Counted from the stretch's first letter, positions 8,060 through 16,766 are shown. The stretch: DNA of 64,000 nt from GCA-2733415 sp965178635 (GCA_965178635.1 CBCXVT010000005.1:1-64000); one strand, 5' to 3'. Translations and numbers: made by a program. Notes: generated by a model not told the origin, from the sequence alone.

Positions 8060-9607
8060 ATGTTTAAATATTTAAAAAACGATCTTCCAGCAAGTATTGT
8101 TGTGTTTTTCGTAGCATTACCTTTATGTTTAGGTATTGCATTAGCCAGTGGAGCTCCGTTGTTTAGTGGGGTAATTTCTGGTATTATTGGTGGTATTATA
8201 GTTGGTGCCATTTCAGGGTCAAAAATAGGAGTTAGTGGTCCTGCAGCAGGTTTAGCAGCTATTGTTTTAGTTTCGATTCAAAGTTTAGGCTTCGAAACCT
8301 TCTTAGTAGCTGTAGTATTAGCCGGTGTTTTTCAGATACTATTAGGTGTATTAAAAGCCGGTATTATCGGATACTATTTCCCGTCTTCAGTAATTAAAGG
8401 AATGTTAACCGGTATTGGTATCATTATCTTTTTAAAACAAATTCCTTTCTTTTTTGGTCATGAAAATGCACAAGATAAAGGTTTCAATATTTTTGGATTC
8501 TTATCTAGTTTGGATAAAATAGACACGTCTTCGTTAATAGCAGGTGTCATCAGTTTGTTTATTTTATTATTATGGTCAGCAGTGTTGTCAAAAAAGGCTA
8601 AAATATTTCAAATTATTCAAGGGCCAATCGTAGCTGTTGCTATTGGTATTATTTATTATATAGCTACTAAAGATTCAGATTTAAACATCGTAAGCAATGG
8701 TTTGGTTAGAGTGCCAACACCAGACGGATTCGATGCTTTTTTAGCTCAGTTTACATTTCCTGATTTCTCAGCTATTAGTAACCCAGAAGTTTTGATTACT
8801 GCTTTTACTATAGGTTTAGTAGCTAGTTTAGAAACGCTATTATGTGTAGAGGCAACTGATAAGTTAGATCCTCATAATAACGTAACGCCAACTAATAGAG
8901 AGTTATTTGCTCAAGGAGCTGGTAATATTGTTTCTGGTTTAATTGGAGGTTTACCAATTACTCAGGTAATTGTTCGTAGTTCGGCTAATATTAATTCTGG
9001 TGGTAGAACAAAAATATCAGCAATTGTTCACGGGTTCTTATTGTTAATTTCGGTAATTATAATTCCTAAATTATTAAATAATATACCACTTTCTGTATTA
9101 GCTGCTATCTTACTAATTGTAGGTTATAAATTAGCAAAGCCTAAATTATTTTTAGATATGTTTAAACTTGGGTGGAAACAATTCTTGCCATTTATTGTAA
9201 CAGTAGTTGGTATCGTTGGTTTAGATTTATTAAAAGGTATTGCTTTAGGTTTAGCAGTAGGAATTGTAGTAATATTAATTAAAAGTTACAAAAACTCTCA
9301 CTTCTTACATATTGAAGACAAAAGTAATGGAGTAGAAAAAATAAAAATGACACTAGCTGAAGAGGTTACCTTCTTTAATAAAGGTGCAATTTTAAAAGAA
9401 TTAGATAGTTTACCTGAAAATTCTTACCTTGAATTGGACGTAAGAAAAACACGCTTTCTAGATTATGATATTATAGAAATTTTAGATGATTTTGTTTTGA
9501 AAGCAGAAGAACGAAATATAAATATCAAATTAATTTCAGAAAGAGGTACTATAGAAAACCCAAAAAGCTATATCGAGTTCTTTAAATTAAGACCTCAAAC
9601 AGTTTAA
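8060..9607 (+). CDS. Second SulP family anion transporter
   Basis: A 515-residue SulP/SLC26 inner-membrane protein, distinct from the upstream paralogue: shorter, without the acidic insert. It starts with NDLPASIVVFFVALPLCLGIA and contains GVSGPAAGLAAIV and ETLLCVEATDKL, the core substrate-site helices. The C-terminal 85 residues form a short STAS-like domain (from LAEEVTFFNKGAI to IKLISERG). The carbonic anhydrase gene follows by 26 bases and is almost certainly co-transcribed. SulP proteins next to or fused with carbonic anhydrase are thought to transport bicarbonate, in the manner of cyanobacterial BicA. Here that would feed carboxylation reactions or pH balance in a heterotroph. Substrate is inferred. 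Confidence 0.92.
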   Translation: MFKYLKNDLPASIVVFFVALPLCLGIALASGAPLFSGVISGIIGGIIVGAISGSKIGVSGPAAGLAAIVLVSIQSLGFETFLVAVVLAGVFQILLGVLKAGIIGYYFPSSVIKGMLTGIGIIIFLKQIPFFFGHENAQDKGFNIFGFLSSLDKIDTSSLIAGVISLFILLLWSAVLSKKAKIFQIIQGPIVAVAIGIIYYIATKDSDLNIVSNGLVRVPTPDGFDAFLAQFTFPDFSAISNPEVLITAFTIGLVASLETLLCVEATDKLDPHNNVTPTNRELFAQGAGNIVSGLIGGLPITQVIVRSSANINSGGRTKISAIVHGFLLLISVIIIPKLLNNIPLSVLAAILLIVGYKLAKPKLFLDMFKLGWKQFLPFIVTVVGIVGLDLLKGIALGLAVGIVVILIKSYKNSHFLHIEDKSNGVEKIKMTLAEEVTFFNKGAILKELDSLPENSYLELDVRKTRFLDYDIIEILDDFVLKAEERNINIKLISERGTIENPKSYIEFFKLRPQTV

Positions 9608-9633
9608 TAACGAATTATTCAAAATAAGATATT

Positions 9634-10245
9634 ATGAGAACACAAACAAAATTAACTCAAGATAACCTTACACCAAAAGATGCACATAATATTTTGGTTG
9701 AAGGAAATAAAAGATTTCAACAAAATTTAAAAGCACAAAGAGATTTACAAGCGCAGGTGTTAGCAACGAGTACTGGGCAATATCCATTTGCTGTAATCTT
9801 AAGTTGTATAGATTCTAGAGTTCCTGCGGAATTGGTCTTTGATCAAGGAATTGGAGATGTATTTAGTGCAAGAGTAGCAGGAAATATCATTAATGAAGAT
9901 ATTTTAGGATCTATGGAATACGCATGTAAAGTAGCGGGTTCAAAAATTCTTGTAGTTATGGGACACACCAAATGTGGTGCTGTAACAGCAGCCTGTAACC
10001 ATGTTGAGTTAGGGAATATTACACCATTGTTAAATAAGATACAACCAGCGGTATCAGCGGTTGAATCTAAAGGTTCGGAAATGAGTGCTGAAGAAATTGA
10101 ATTAGTTTCTGAAACTAATGTAAAACTGTCGATTGAACGCATAAGACAGGAGAGCTCTATTTTAGCTGAATTAGAAACAGCAGGTGAGATAGAAATTGTT
10201 GGTGCTATGTATAACGTTAGTGACGGAACTGTGACGTTTTACTAG
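9634..10245 (+). CDS. can: Beta-class carbonic anhydrase
   Basis: A 203-residue cytoplasmic enzyme for reversible hydration of CO2 to bicarbonate. The zinc ligands are visible as Cys58 and Asp60 in SCIDSR and His111 and Cys114 in GHTKCGA, the standard beta-class set. Arg62 of the Asp-Arg dyad is also present. Length and the closing motif MYNVSDGTVTFY are typical. It is the last gene of the SulP cluster and is followed by a strong terminator (10273-10305). The pairing with two SulP transporters suggests coordinated supply and interconversion of inorganic carbon. Confidence 0.95.
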   Translation: MRTQTKLTQDNLTPKDAHNILVEGNKRFQQNLKAQRDLQAQVLATSTGQYPFAVILSCIDSRVPAELVFDQGIGDVFSARVAGNIINEDILGSMEYACKVAGSKILVVMGHTKCGAVTAACNHVELGNITPLLNKIQPAVSAVESKGSEMSAEEIELVSETNVKLSIERIRQESSILAELETAGEIEIVGAMYNVSDGTVTFY

Positions 10246-10272
10246 TGCTTATTACCAATAGGGTCATAAAAC

Positions 10273-10305
10273 AAAAAACCAGGTAGTTAACTACCTGGTT
10301 TTTTT
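10273..10305 (+). terminator. Intrinsic terminator after carbonic anhydrase gene
   Basis: An inverted repeat with arm ACCAGGTAGTTA, preceded by A6 and followed by T7. Its core AGGTAGT/ACTACCT is shared with the pstS-pstC hairpin at 2946-2971. Confidence 0.88.
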
Positions 10306-10323
10306 GTGTTAAATATTTTGTAT

Positions 10324-10354
10324 AAAAAAAGGAAGAGTAAATACTTACTCTTCC
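10324..10354 (-). terminator. Orphan minus-strand terminator-like hairpin
   Basis: A perfect ten-base-pair stem (arm GGAAGAGTAA) with a four-base loop; on the minus strand it is followed by seven T. No minus-strand gene ends here: the nearest, at 10538, already has its own terminator (10498-10529). It may end a short untranslated RNA from about 10355-10497, or act as a backup terminator. No other gene is visible in the gap 10246-10537. Confidence 0.5.
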
Positions 10355-10497
10355 TGCAAAAGCAAAACAAAGAACTTTGCAAAAAATAAAAAGACTGCTT
10401 TTGCTTAAAAATAAATAACAACACAACCTGTTATTTGTTTTTGGTTAAAAGCGAAACTCTTTTTGTTTAAAATTTTTGTCTGCTTAGATATTGTGTT

Positions 10498-10529
10498 AAA
10501 AGAGGAAAACAGTATTGTTTTCCTCTTTT
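10498..10529 (-). terminator. Intrinsic terminator after the surface lipoprotein gene
   Basis: A 13-base-pair stem (arm AAAAGAGGAAAAC) with a six-base loop and terminal A/T runs, directly after the stop at 10538. Confidence 0.85.
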
Positions 10530-10537
10530 TAATTGTA

Positions 10538-11683
10538 TTAATTTGCTAACCCTCTTGTCCAACCGTTTGTCCAAGATGGAGCAGAAGCTCCATTTCCAGC
10601 ACCATTATTAATACCTTCAGTTAAGTAAGCATTGTTAGTTCCTTGGTATTGACTTTTGTTTACAACACTTGCGCTAAACTGGATGTTGTTGAAGATGATG
10701 TTTCCGTTATCAACATTAGCGTTTGCGGCAGGATCTGTAGCAGCATCTTTAATTTTAATCCCTAAATCAAAACCTGATACGAAAATATTTGATGCTGTCC
10801 AGTGTCCACCACCTTCTTTTATGTATAATGCTCCTTCAGAACCAGAATCAATGATTGAAATATCTTTTAACGTAGCAGAAGTTACAGGTGTAGCATTACC
10901 ATTATCTCCATTGTTAGATCCTTCAATTCCAGCCTTAGTTCCTTGATTGATAAACCAGTATTGTCCTGTTCCTGCCCATCCGTCTGCAAAATCAATTGAA
11001 TCATCACCACTTGCAGTAGATACTAAGTACTTACCATTTACAGTTCCTCCAAAAAATTCAATTCCATCATCACCACCATGGTAAGATTGTACGTATTCAA
11101 ATGTTGTTCCTGCACCAACTGCAAATAATGAAACACCATTAAATTCTTTAGTAGCACTAAAGTTAGCACCTGTATATTCAACTCTTAGATATCTGATGAT
11201 TCCTGAATTGTCATTTGAATCAGAACCTCCATAAGTTAAGTCTGATACTTCAGCAGTAGCAGTTTCTCCGTTAGATCCGGCTTTGTTTGTTGGTGCTTGA
11301 CCACAAATTACTAAACCTCCCCAGTCTCCAGCTGCAGGATTAGTGCTCGCAGATGTCATTACTACAGGTGAAGAAGAGTTTCCTAAAACTTCTATTTTCG
11401 CTCCTTGTGCGATAGCGATATAAGATTGTGTTCCTCCGGAAGCTTCAATTGTTGTTCCTGCAGGGATAACCAATTTAGCACCATCATTTACAATTAACGC
11501 TCCTGTTAAATTGTAAGTTTGAGTTGGGTCTAAAGTTACAGTTCCGTCATTAATATTTCCTTTAAAGTTAGTAGCGTCTGCTGTGAAAGAACTACTTGGT
11601 GTAGATGAACTAGAGTCATCACTTGAACAGCTTGTGAAAATTGTTGCTGCCGTTACGGCTAATAATAAAATTGATTTTTTCAT
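10538..11683 (-). CDS. Surface-exposed lipoprotein, probable beta-helix fold, partner of a TonB receptor
   Basis: A 381-residue lipoprotein. The signal ends in TSC with Cys19 as the lipidation site, followed by SSDD, which resembles the Bacteroidota lipoprotein export signal for display on the cell surface. The rest is low in charge and rich in Gly/Asn/Ser/Thr, with repeated short hydrophobic strands (YIAIAQGAKIEVLG, FEYVQSYHGGDDGIEFFGG) and clustered Asp/Asn. This is the pattern of a right-handed beta-helix, perhaps calcium-binding. It lies downstream of a TonB-dependent receptor gene on the same strand but has its own terminator-separated promoter region. I recognise no enzyme. It probably captures or processes a ligand for the receptor; upstream TGTTAA-type sites hint at phosphate control. 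Confidence 0.75.
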   Translation of the reverse strand: MKKSILLLAVTAATIFTSCSSDDSSSSTPSSSFTADATNFKGNINDGTVTLDPTQTYNLTGALIVNDGAKLVIPAGTTIEASGGTQSYIAIAQGAKIEVLGNSSSPVVMTSASTNPAAGDWGGLVICGQAPTNKAGSNGETATAEVSDLTYGGSDSNDNSGIIRYLRVEYTGANFSATKEFNGVSLFAVGAGTTFEYVQSYHGGDDGIEFFGGTVNGKYLVSTASGDDSIDFADGWAGTGQYWFINQGTKAGIEGSNNGDNGNATPVTSATLKDISIIDSGSEGALYIKEGGGHWTASNIFVSGFDLGIKIKDAATDPAANANVDNGNIIFNNIQFSASVVNKSQYQGTNNAYLTEGINNGAGNGASAPSWTNGWTRGLAN

Positions 11684-11721
11684 TTGTTTGTGTCTTAGTT
11701 GTATAGTTATTAATTACACTG

Positions 11722-11777
11722 CAAATAAAGGGGCTTAACTTGATAGTAATATTACCGTAAAATGAACTGTTTGTTAA
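11722..11777 (-). promoter_or_regulatory. Promoter region of the surface lipoprotein gene with weak PHO-box-like sites
   Basis: TATTTG lies at 11722-11727 on the minus strand. In the 11-bp register set by that element there is a perfect TGTTAA at 11772-11777 and a one-mismatch TATTAC at 11750-11755; intermediate positions are poor. Another TGTTAA at 11792 is out of register. The match is weaker than at pstS or the porin. Confidence 0.3.
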
Positions 11778-11837
11778 GTATAGAGAGTTGATGTTAACTA
11801 AAAGTAAAGTGTTGTTTTTTGAGCTATATATGATAAA

Positions 11838-11867
11838 AAAAAGGCTAACAGTGTTGTTAGCCTTTTT
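11838..11867 (-). terminator. Intrinsic terminator after the TonB receptor gene
   Basis: A 13-base-pair perfect stem (arm AAAAAGGCTAACA) with a four-base loop, 24 bases beyond the receptor stop at 11891. Confidence 0.87.
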
Positions 11868-11890
11868 AATATATATGTAATTATGTGTTT

Positions 11891-14665
11891 TTAGAAAATA
11901 TCGTATTTTAAAGAAATACTAGCGTTAATCCCTTTTTTAAAACCTTTAAGCTCTACTTTTCCAGAATCATTATCTTGAAAGCGTTTCACTTCTTGGTCTA
12001 AAATGTTTTTTACCGAAACACCTGTGCTTAGACGTTTTGTGAACTTAGATTTTAAAATAAGATCTAATGTTACTAAGCCTTCATCTATGATATCACCTTT
12101 TCCAGCAGCACCAATAGCATAGATTCTATCTGAAAAATAATTTGCAGCAACAGTTGCTAAAATGTTTCCGTTTTTACTGAATTCTTTAAAGTAACTCAAA
12201 TCTGTATTCAGAATAATGTCTGAAGCTCCAGTTAATTTACCGCTACTATTAGTGAAATTGACATTTAAGTCAGTTTCGTCTGTAACTTTTTGTTTGTTAA
12301 AATCTTGGTTAGAATTCATAAACGCACCATTGAATCCGGCTGATAGTTTATTTGTTAAGTTGCTTTCTTCCGTTTCTTTTTTATGATCGAAAATGTTTTT
12401 TCTTATTTCAAGTTCTACACCAAAAGCGGTAGCTTGGTCTCCAGAGTTTACCCAAGAAATATCATTTGTTGCAGAAGCTACAACAGCTTCGTTAATCGGG
12501 TTTTGAATTAATTTTCCGAAACCAGTTACCGAAATCACTTCTCCTGATTTTGGAAAAAATTCCCATCTTAAGTCGGCATTATAATTTGTTGAGGCATATA
12601 AATTAGGATTTCCAAATTTTGAACCATCAACATCTTCATATAAAAATGGAGCACGTTCTTTAAATTGTGGTAACGTATATGACTTACTTGTTGCAAATTT
12701 TAAGTTTTGCTTGTCATTTACTTCGTATTTAACAGCAAGGTTAGGCATGATTTCAAAACTATCAAAAGAGTTTTCTCCTGAATTAATAGAAGTATTCCAT
12801 TCAATATCTTGAGTAATTTGTTCAGCTCTAACACCAATTATTGTTGTTAACTTCGGATTGATTTGGTACTGTACAGTCCCAAAACCACTGTTTATAATTT
12901 GTGTTCCGTCATAAGTTTGTGGGGCTAAAACATTAGGCATACCTAAGCCACCTCTAAATGTCTTAATTGTAAAGTATCCAGAGTTTAAATTTTGTTGATT
13001 GAAATAGCCGTCTAGATTATTAGGGTCAACTTCCGGTTGAATAGCGTTTCGGTTAATAGCAAAATTGAATTGAGTAGCCTCCAACCCAACTGTTTTAAAA
13101 CGGCCGCTATAACCAATTGTGAACTTGCCTTTATAGTCATCTTCGTCATTTTTAGAAAACAGGTAATCACTTGAAATATTTACTGAAAACTCATCTTCAT
13201 TCAAATCTTCAAAATAACGATGACTGTTTGAGTCAGAGACATCAGATACTGTTTTTGGTGATGTTAAAGGGTTATTATTATCAGTAGGCACTAACATAAC
13301 TTGCCTTCTGTCTGGTGTAGTATTGTTTACAGTATTGTAGCCTAAACCCCAGTTTAAATCAATTTTATCAGAGAATGAATGCTCTCCCAATAATTGATTT
13401 ACGAATAATTTTGTGCGGTTAAAAGTTGAACGTCTGATAAACCCTCCGCCATTTTCTGCATTATCAAAAATGTTGATTGTACCTGAATAGTCGTTTGTGC
13501 TTTGATTGGTTGAATTTATAAATAACGAATTAAATTTTACAGTAGTATTACTATTTGCTTTAAAGGCTAAGTTAGCCATTGCTGTAGTGTTAGTTTCATA
13601 AGTATACGATTCATAATCATAATCTGTATACGCTACGCCACTAGAGTTTACATTACCTTTTGTAAAGCCTTCTTGTTGTTTGTAACCGTTAGAAAATGAG
13701 GCTGTAGCAAAAATGCTCAGCCTTTTTTCATTGGCTAAATCAAATTTTGTTCCTCCTGAAACAGAGAAACCTTGGTTGAAGGGTGATTTTGTATCTCTAT
13801 CCAAACTGGTTGTAAAATTATATCCAGATAAAGGGTTATTAGGCTGGTTTTGTGTGTGAAATCCAGAATAGTTTGGACCGTCTTGCAAATAAAAATCATT
13901 CGCACCTACGGCATTCGAATTGTAACCTGAGTTATACCCGATTGTTAGGTTTCCTTTACCTCTGTGATTTTTAGATACAATATTTACGTTAGCACCTCCA
14001 AAATCGCCATAAATGGTATTGTTGTATGTTTTATTAATATCTATAAATTGAACGATATCCGTAGAAAAGATGTCTAGTGAAATGTTTTTTTGAGATGGGT
14101 TATTTGAAGGTAATGGTAGTCCGTTTAAAGTTGTAGAGTTGTAACGATCACCTAAACCTCTTACAAATACATTGTTTGAACCTTCTTGTTTTGATATTCC
14201 AGATGCTTTTGTGACTGCAGTTGCAACATCAGAAACGCCTTTCTTCGATAACTCTTGTGCGCCAATTTGTTGTTTGATAGCAACAGCCTTTTTTTGTTCT
14301 AATAATAAAGCGCTTTCTTTTTGTTTATTAGTCTCAGCTACAATTACTATCTGATCTAATGAATTTGCTTTTAATGTTTTGTTAAGCTGTATATCATTTC
14401 CTGAAACCAAAATTACGTCTTCTGTTGAGGTGTTATAACCTACATAACTATATTCTAAAGTATATGTTCCTGGAGCGATACTTAATGTGTAGTTTCCATC
14501 AAAATCTGTCTGAGCACCGGTAGTTGTATCTTTAATAATTACAGTAGCTCCTAATAAAGGTTCATTTGCCATTTCGCCATCTAAAACTTTTCCCGATATT
14601 TGAACTTTGACTTGGGCAAAAGATAGACTAGAAATTAGAGTGATTAATACTAAAATTTTTTTCAT
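11891..14665 (-). CDS. TonB-dependent outer-membrane receptor with N-terminal carboxypeptidase-regulatory domain
   Basis: A 924-residue outer-membrane receptor. A signal peptide (to about residue 17) is followed by a carboxypeptidase-D-regulatory-like beta-sandwich (GKVLDGEMANEPLLGATVII ... YVGYN, residues 22-85), a plug domain with VFVRGLGDRYNSTTLNGLPLP, and a 22-stranded barrel ending in an aromatic residue (SLKYDIF). There is no STN signalling domain, so it is not expected to signal through a FecR-type anti-sigma factor. No SusD partner follows. Instead the next gene encodes a surface beta-helix lipoprotein. The upstream region carries four 11-bp-phased TGT(T/G/A)A half-sites like those of pstS, so the substrate may be a phosphorus source. 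That substrate call is inference; iron or another ligand cannot be excluded. Confidence 0.9.
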   Translation of the reverse strand: MKKILVLITLISSLSFAQVKVQISGKVLDGEMANEPLLGATVIIKDTTTGAQTDFDGNYTLSIAPGTYTLEYSYVGYNTSTEDVILVSGNDIQLNKTLKANSLDQIVIVAETNKQKESALLLEQKKAVAIKQQIGAQELSKKGVSDVATAVTKASGISKQEGSNNVFVRGLGDRYNSTTLNGLPLPSNNPSQKNISLDIFSTDIVQFIDINKTYNNTIYGDFGGANVNIVSKNHRGKGNLTIGYNSGYNSNAVGANDFYLQDGPNYSGFHTQNQPNNPLSGYNFTTSLDRDTKSPFNQGFSVSGGTKFDLANEKRLSIFATASFSNGYKQQEGFTKGNVNSSGVAYTDYDYESYTYETNTTAMANLAFKANSNTTVKFNSLFINSTNQSTNDYSGTINIFDNAENGGGFIRRSTFNRTKLFVNQLLGEHSFSDKIDLNWGLGYNTVNNTTPDRRQVMLVPTDNNNPLTSPKTVSDVSDSNSHRYFEDLNEDEFSVNISSDYLFSKNDEDDYKGKFTIGYSGRFKTVGLEATQFNFAINRNAIQPEVDPNNLDGYFNQQNLNSGYFTIKTFRGGLGMPNVLAPQTYDGTQIINSGFGTVQYQINPKLTTIIGVRAEQITQDIEWNTSINSGENSFDSFEIMPNLAVKYEVNDKQNLKFATSKSYTLPQFKERAPFLYEDVDGSKFGNPNLYASTNYNADLRWEFFPKSGEVISVTGFGKLIQNPINEAVVASATNDISWVNSGDQATAFGVELEIRKNIFDHKKETEESNLTNKLSAGFNGAFMNSNQDFNKQKVTDETDLNVNFTNSSGKLTGASDIILNTDLSYFKEFSKNGNILATVAANYFSDRIYAIGAAGKGDIIDEGLVTLDLILKSKFTKRLSTGVSVKNILDQEVKRFQDNDSGKVELKGFKKGINASISLKYDIF

Positions 14666-14688
14666 TGTGTGTTGAGTTTATTTTTTTG

Positions 14689-14755
14689 CAAAGGAATAGT
14701 TAAGGCAGAACACATCGGTTACTGGTTTGTGACGTTTGTGTTATTGTATTGTAAA
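14689..14755 (-). promoter_or_regulatory. Candidate PHO-box array upstream of the TonB receptor gene
   Basis: Plus-strand half-sites GGTTAC (14717), TGTGAC (14728), TGTTAT (14739) and TGTAAA (14750) follow each other at exactly 11 bp. They keep the register seen at pstS relative to a CCTTTG element (14689-14694), one period further away (28 bases instead of 17). Confidence 0.45.
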
Positions 14756-14804
14756 TGAATTTGCCTTGATATTAAGGCAATGTTAATTTGAAGAAGTTGA
14801 AGAT

Positions 14805-16151
14805 ATGATGAATTGGGATAAGCTATTGTCTTTAAAGCGTTTTGGAGATGTTAATAAAAGAATACGTAAGGAACAGGATGAAAACAGATTAGGATTTGAG
14901 GTTGATTATGATCGTATCATCTTCTCTTCTGCTTTTAGAAGTTTACAAGATAAAACCCAGGTTATACCTTTGTCAGATACCGATTTTGTACACACGCGCT
15001 TAACACATAGTTTGGAAGTGTCTGTTGTAGCTAGAACTTTGGGTAGGGTAGTAGGAGCAGAATTATTGAAAAGACATCCGCATTTAGAACATGATTTAGG
15101 CTATAAGTCTAACGACTTTGGTGCTATTGTTGCCGCTGCAGCTTTGGCTCATGATATAGGAAACCCACCGTACGGACACTCTGGTGAAAAGGCAATTGGT
15201 GAGTTTTTTATAAATGGTAAAGGATTAATTTACAAAGAACAGTTGTCAGATAAAGAGTACCAAGATTTAATCAGTTTTGAAGGAAATGCTAATGGCTTTA
15301 AGATTTTAACAGAAACTAAAGATGGTGTTGAAGGTGGTTTACGATTGTCTTATGCAACCTTGGGAGCTTTTATGAAGTATCCGAAAGAATCATTACCTGT
15401 TAAACCCACTTCGCATATAGCAGATAAAAAATACGGGTTCTTTCAAGATGATAAATTATTTTTTGAAGACGTTGCTAATGAACTCGGATTGAAACAAACA
15501 AGAAGTGGTGCCGATATCAGTTTTTCAAGACACCCATTAACATTTCTTGTAGAAGCAGCAGATGACATTTGTTATACCATTATTGATTTTGAAGATGGAA
15601 TTAATCTTGGATTGATAGATGAAGATTTTGCATTAGAATATTTAATCAATTTAGTAAAAGAGTCTATTAATATTGATAAGTACAAAACTTTAAATACAAC
15701 AGGGGCTAGAATTGCTTATTTAAGATCTTTATCAGTAAGTGCGTTAATAGGTGAGGCAGTTAAAGTTTTTCTTGATAATGAAACTGCTATTTTAAAAGGA
15801 GAATTTCCGCATGGATTGATTGATAAATGTAAATATGAATCTCAAATTAATGACATCATAAAAATCAGCGTTGATAAGATTTATCAAAGTGATGAGGTTA
15901 TTCAGAAAGAAATAATTGGATATAAAATCATTTCTAAATTATTAGAAACCTATACAACTGCGGTTAATAATAAAGCAAACGGAACGTTATCTAATTACGA
16001 TAAGTTGATTTTAAAAACCTTACCGAGTTCTATAGCATCTGTAGAGATGTCATTATATCAACGTTTGTTAAATGTGTCTGGTTACGTAGCGTCGCTTTCA
16101 GATAGTAAAGCGTTGTTATTGTATAAAAAGCAAATGGGAATAGTTCATTAA
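14805..16151 (+). CDS. dgt: Deoxyguanosinetriphosphate triphosphohydrolase (dGTPase)
   Basis: A 448-residue HD-domain enzyme that cleaves dGTP to deoxyguanosine and triphosphate, so balancing the dNTP pool. The N-terminal DYDRIIFSSAFRSLQDKTQV is typical of Dgt. The metal-binding HD residues appear as His67 in RLTHSLEV and His116-Asp117 in AHDIGNPPYGHSGE, and a further Asp lies in EAADDICYTIID. Two adjacent ATG codons (14805 and 14808) are both possible starts. It is a single-gene unit with its own terminator at 16174-16204. Confidence 0.93.
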   Translation: MMNWDKLLSLKRFGDVNKRIRKEQDENRLGFEVDYDRIIFSSAFRSLQDKTQVIPLSDTDFVHTRLTHSLEVSVVARTLGRVVGAELLKRHPHLEHDLGYKSNDFGAIVAAAALAHDIGNPPYGHSGEKAIGEFFINGKGLIYKEQLSDKEYQDLISFEGNANGFKILTETKDGVEGGLRLSYATLGAFMKYPKESLPVKPTSHIADKKYGFFQDDKLFFEDVANELGLKQTRSGADISFSRHPLTFLVEAADDICYTIIDFEDGINLGLIDEDFALEYLINLVKESINIDKYKTLNTTGARIAYLRSLSVSALIGEAVKVFLDNETAILKGEFPHGLIDKCKYESQINDIIKISVDKIYQSDEVIQKEIIGYKIISKLLETYTTAVNNKANGTLSNYDKLILKTLPSSIASVEMSLYQRLLNVSGYVASLSDSKALLLYKKQMGIVH

Positions 16152-16173
16152 TGAACTGTACATATTATAAAAT

Positions 16174-16204
16174 AAAAAAGCTCAACAGATGTTGAGCTTT
16201 TTTG
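16174..16204. terminator. Bidirectional terminator between dgt and the cold-shock gene
   Basis: Stem arm AAAAAAGCTCAAC with a matching GTTGAGCTTTTTT, between convergent genes ending at 16151 (plus) and 16229 (minus). Confidence 0.87.
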
Positions 16205-16228
16205 TTGTTCTGAAAAAGAATGGAATAA

Positions 16229-16423
16229 TTATCCGATTACTTCTACATTAGTAGCAATCTTTCCTTTTTTCCCGTCTTCCTCAACATATTCTACTTTATC
16301 TCCTTCGTTAAGAGATTCTCCGTCGATTGCTGTTACGTGAACAAAGATGTCTTGTCCTGTTTCTTCGTTTGTAATGAATCCAAATCCTTTTGAATCATTA
16401 AAAAATTTTACTGTACCTGTCAT
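16229..16423 (-). CDS. Cold-shock domain protein (CspA family)
   Basis: A 64-residue single-domain nucleic-acid chaperone. The RNA-binding motifs are present: RNP1 as KGFGFI (about residues 12-17) and RNP2 as IFVHV (about 26-30). It begins MTGTVKFFNDSKGFGFI, the standard start of bacterial Csp proteins, and has normal length. It would bind single-stranded RNA and prevent secondary structure. It is a single gene with a good promoter at 16454-16484, leaving a leader of only about 25 bases, so a long cold-shock 5' leader of the E. coli cspA type is not expected. Confidence 0.96.
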   Translation of the reverse strand: MTGTVKFFNDSKGFGFITNEETGQDIFVHVTAIDGESLNEGDKVEYVEEDGKKGKIATNVEVIG

Positions 16424-16453
16424 TTTAATTGTATTATAATATAATAATTAGTG

Positions 16454-16484
16454 CAAATGTAGTCTTTATTTTGAAACGAACAAC
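16454..16484 (-). promoter_or_regulatory. Promoter of the cold-shock gene
   Basis: TACATTTG (-7, 16454-16461) with GTTG (-33-like, 16481-16484) separated by 19 bases on the minus strand. Confidence 0.65.
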
Positions 16485-16500
16485 TTGTTAGTTGTTTTTT

Positions 16501-16746
16501 TTAATCTAAAAAAGACTCTGCTTCGTCTTTAATCTTTTTAATGGTTTTGTCTGTAATCATATACTTTTTAATATCATTGTTTTTTGAACGATGATATAAG
16601 AACAATGGCATCCAAACAAAGAAAAACCCAGCTACAGCAGCACCTATGAATTTATGTGATAGTAATTCCTCATCAGCTTTTATATAATAACCATAACTTA
16701 ATGATGTTATAATTAAGATGAATATGATGTATAAAATGTATTTCAT
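16501..16746 (-). CDS. Small two-helix membrane protein, unknown function
   Basis: An 81-residue protein with two hydrophobic helices (residues 2-20, KYILYIIFILIITSLSYGY region, and about 33-50, AAVAGFFFVWMPLFLYH) joined by a short charged loop. A cytoplasmic-like charged tail (ITDKTIKKIKDEAESFL) follows. No domain is recognised. It lies downstream of aspS but is separated from it by a terminator (16767-16796), so it is probably expressed separately or by read-through. The codon use and the clean start and stop support a real gene. Confidence 0.6.
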   Translation of the reverse strand: MKYILYIIFILIITSLSYGYYIKADEELLSHKFIGAAVAGFFFVWMPLFLYHRSKNNDIKKYMITDKTIKKIKDEAESFLD

Positions 16747-16766
16747 GTTCTAACAGTTTATAAATT

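Noticed and set aside
10217..10426. 69-residue minus-strand open frame between carbonic anhydrase and the lipoprotein
   Set aside because: It crosses two terminator hairpins and the end of the carbonic anhydrase gene; no coding features.
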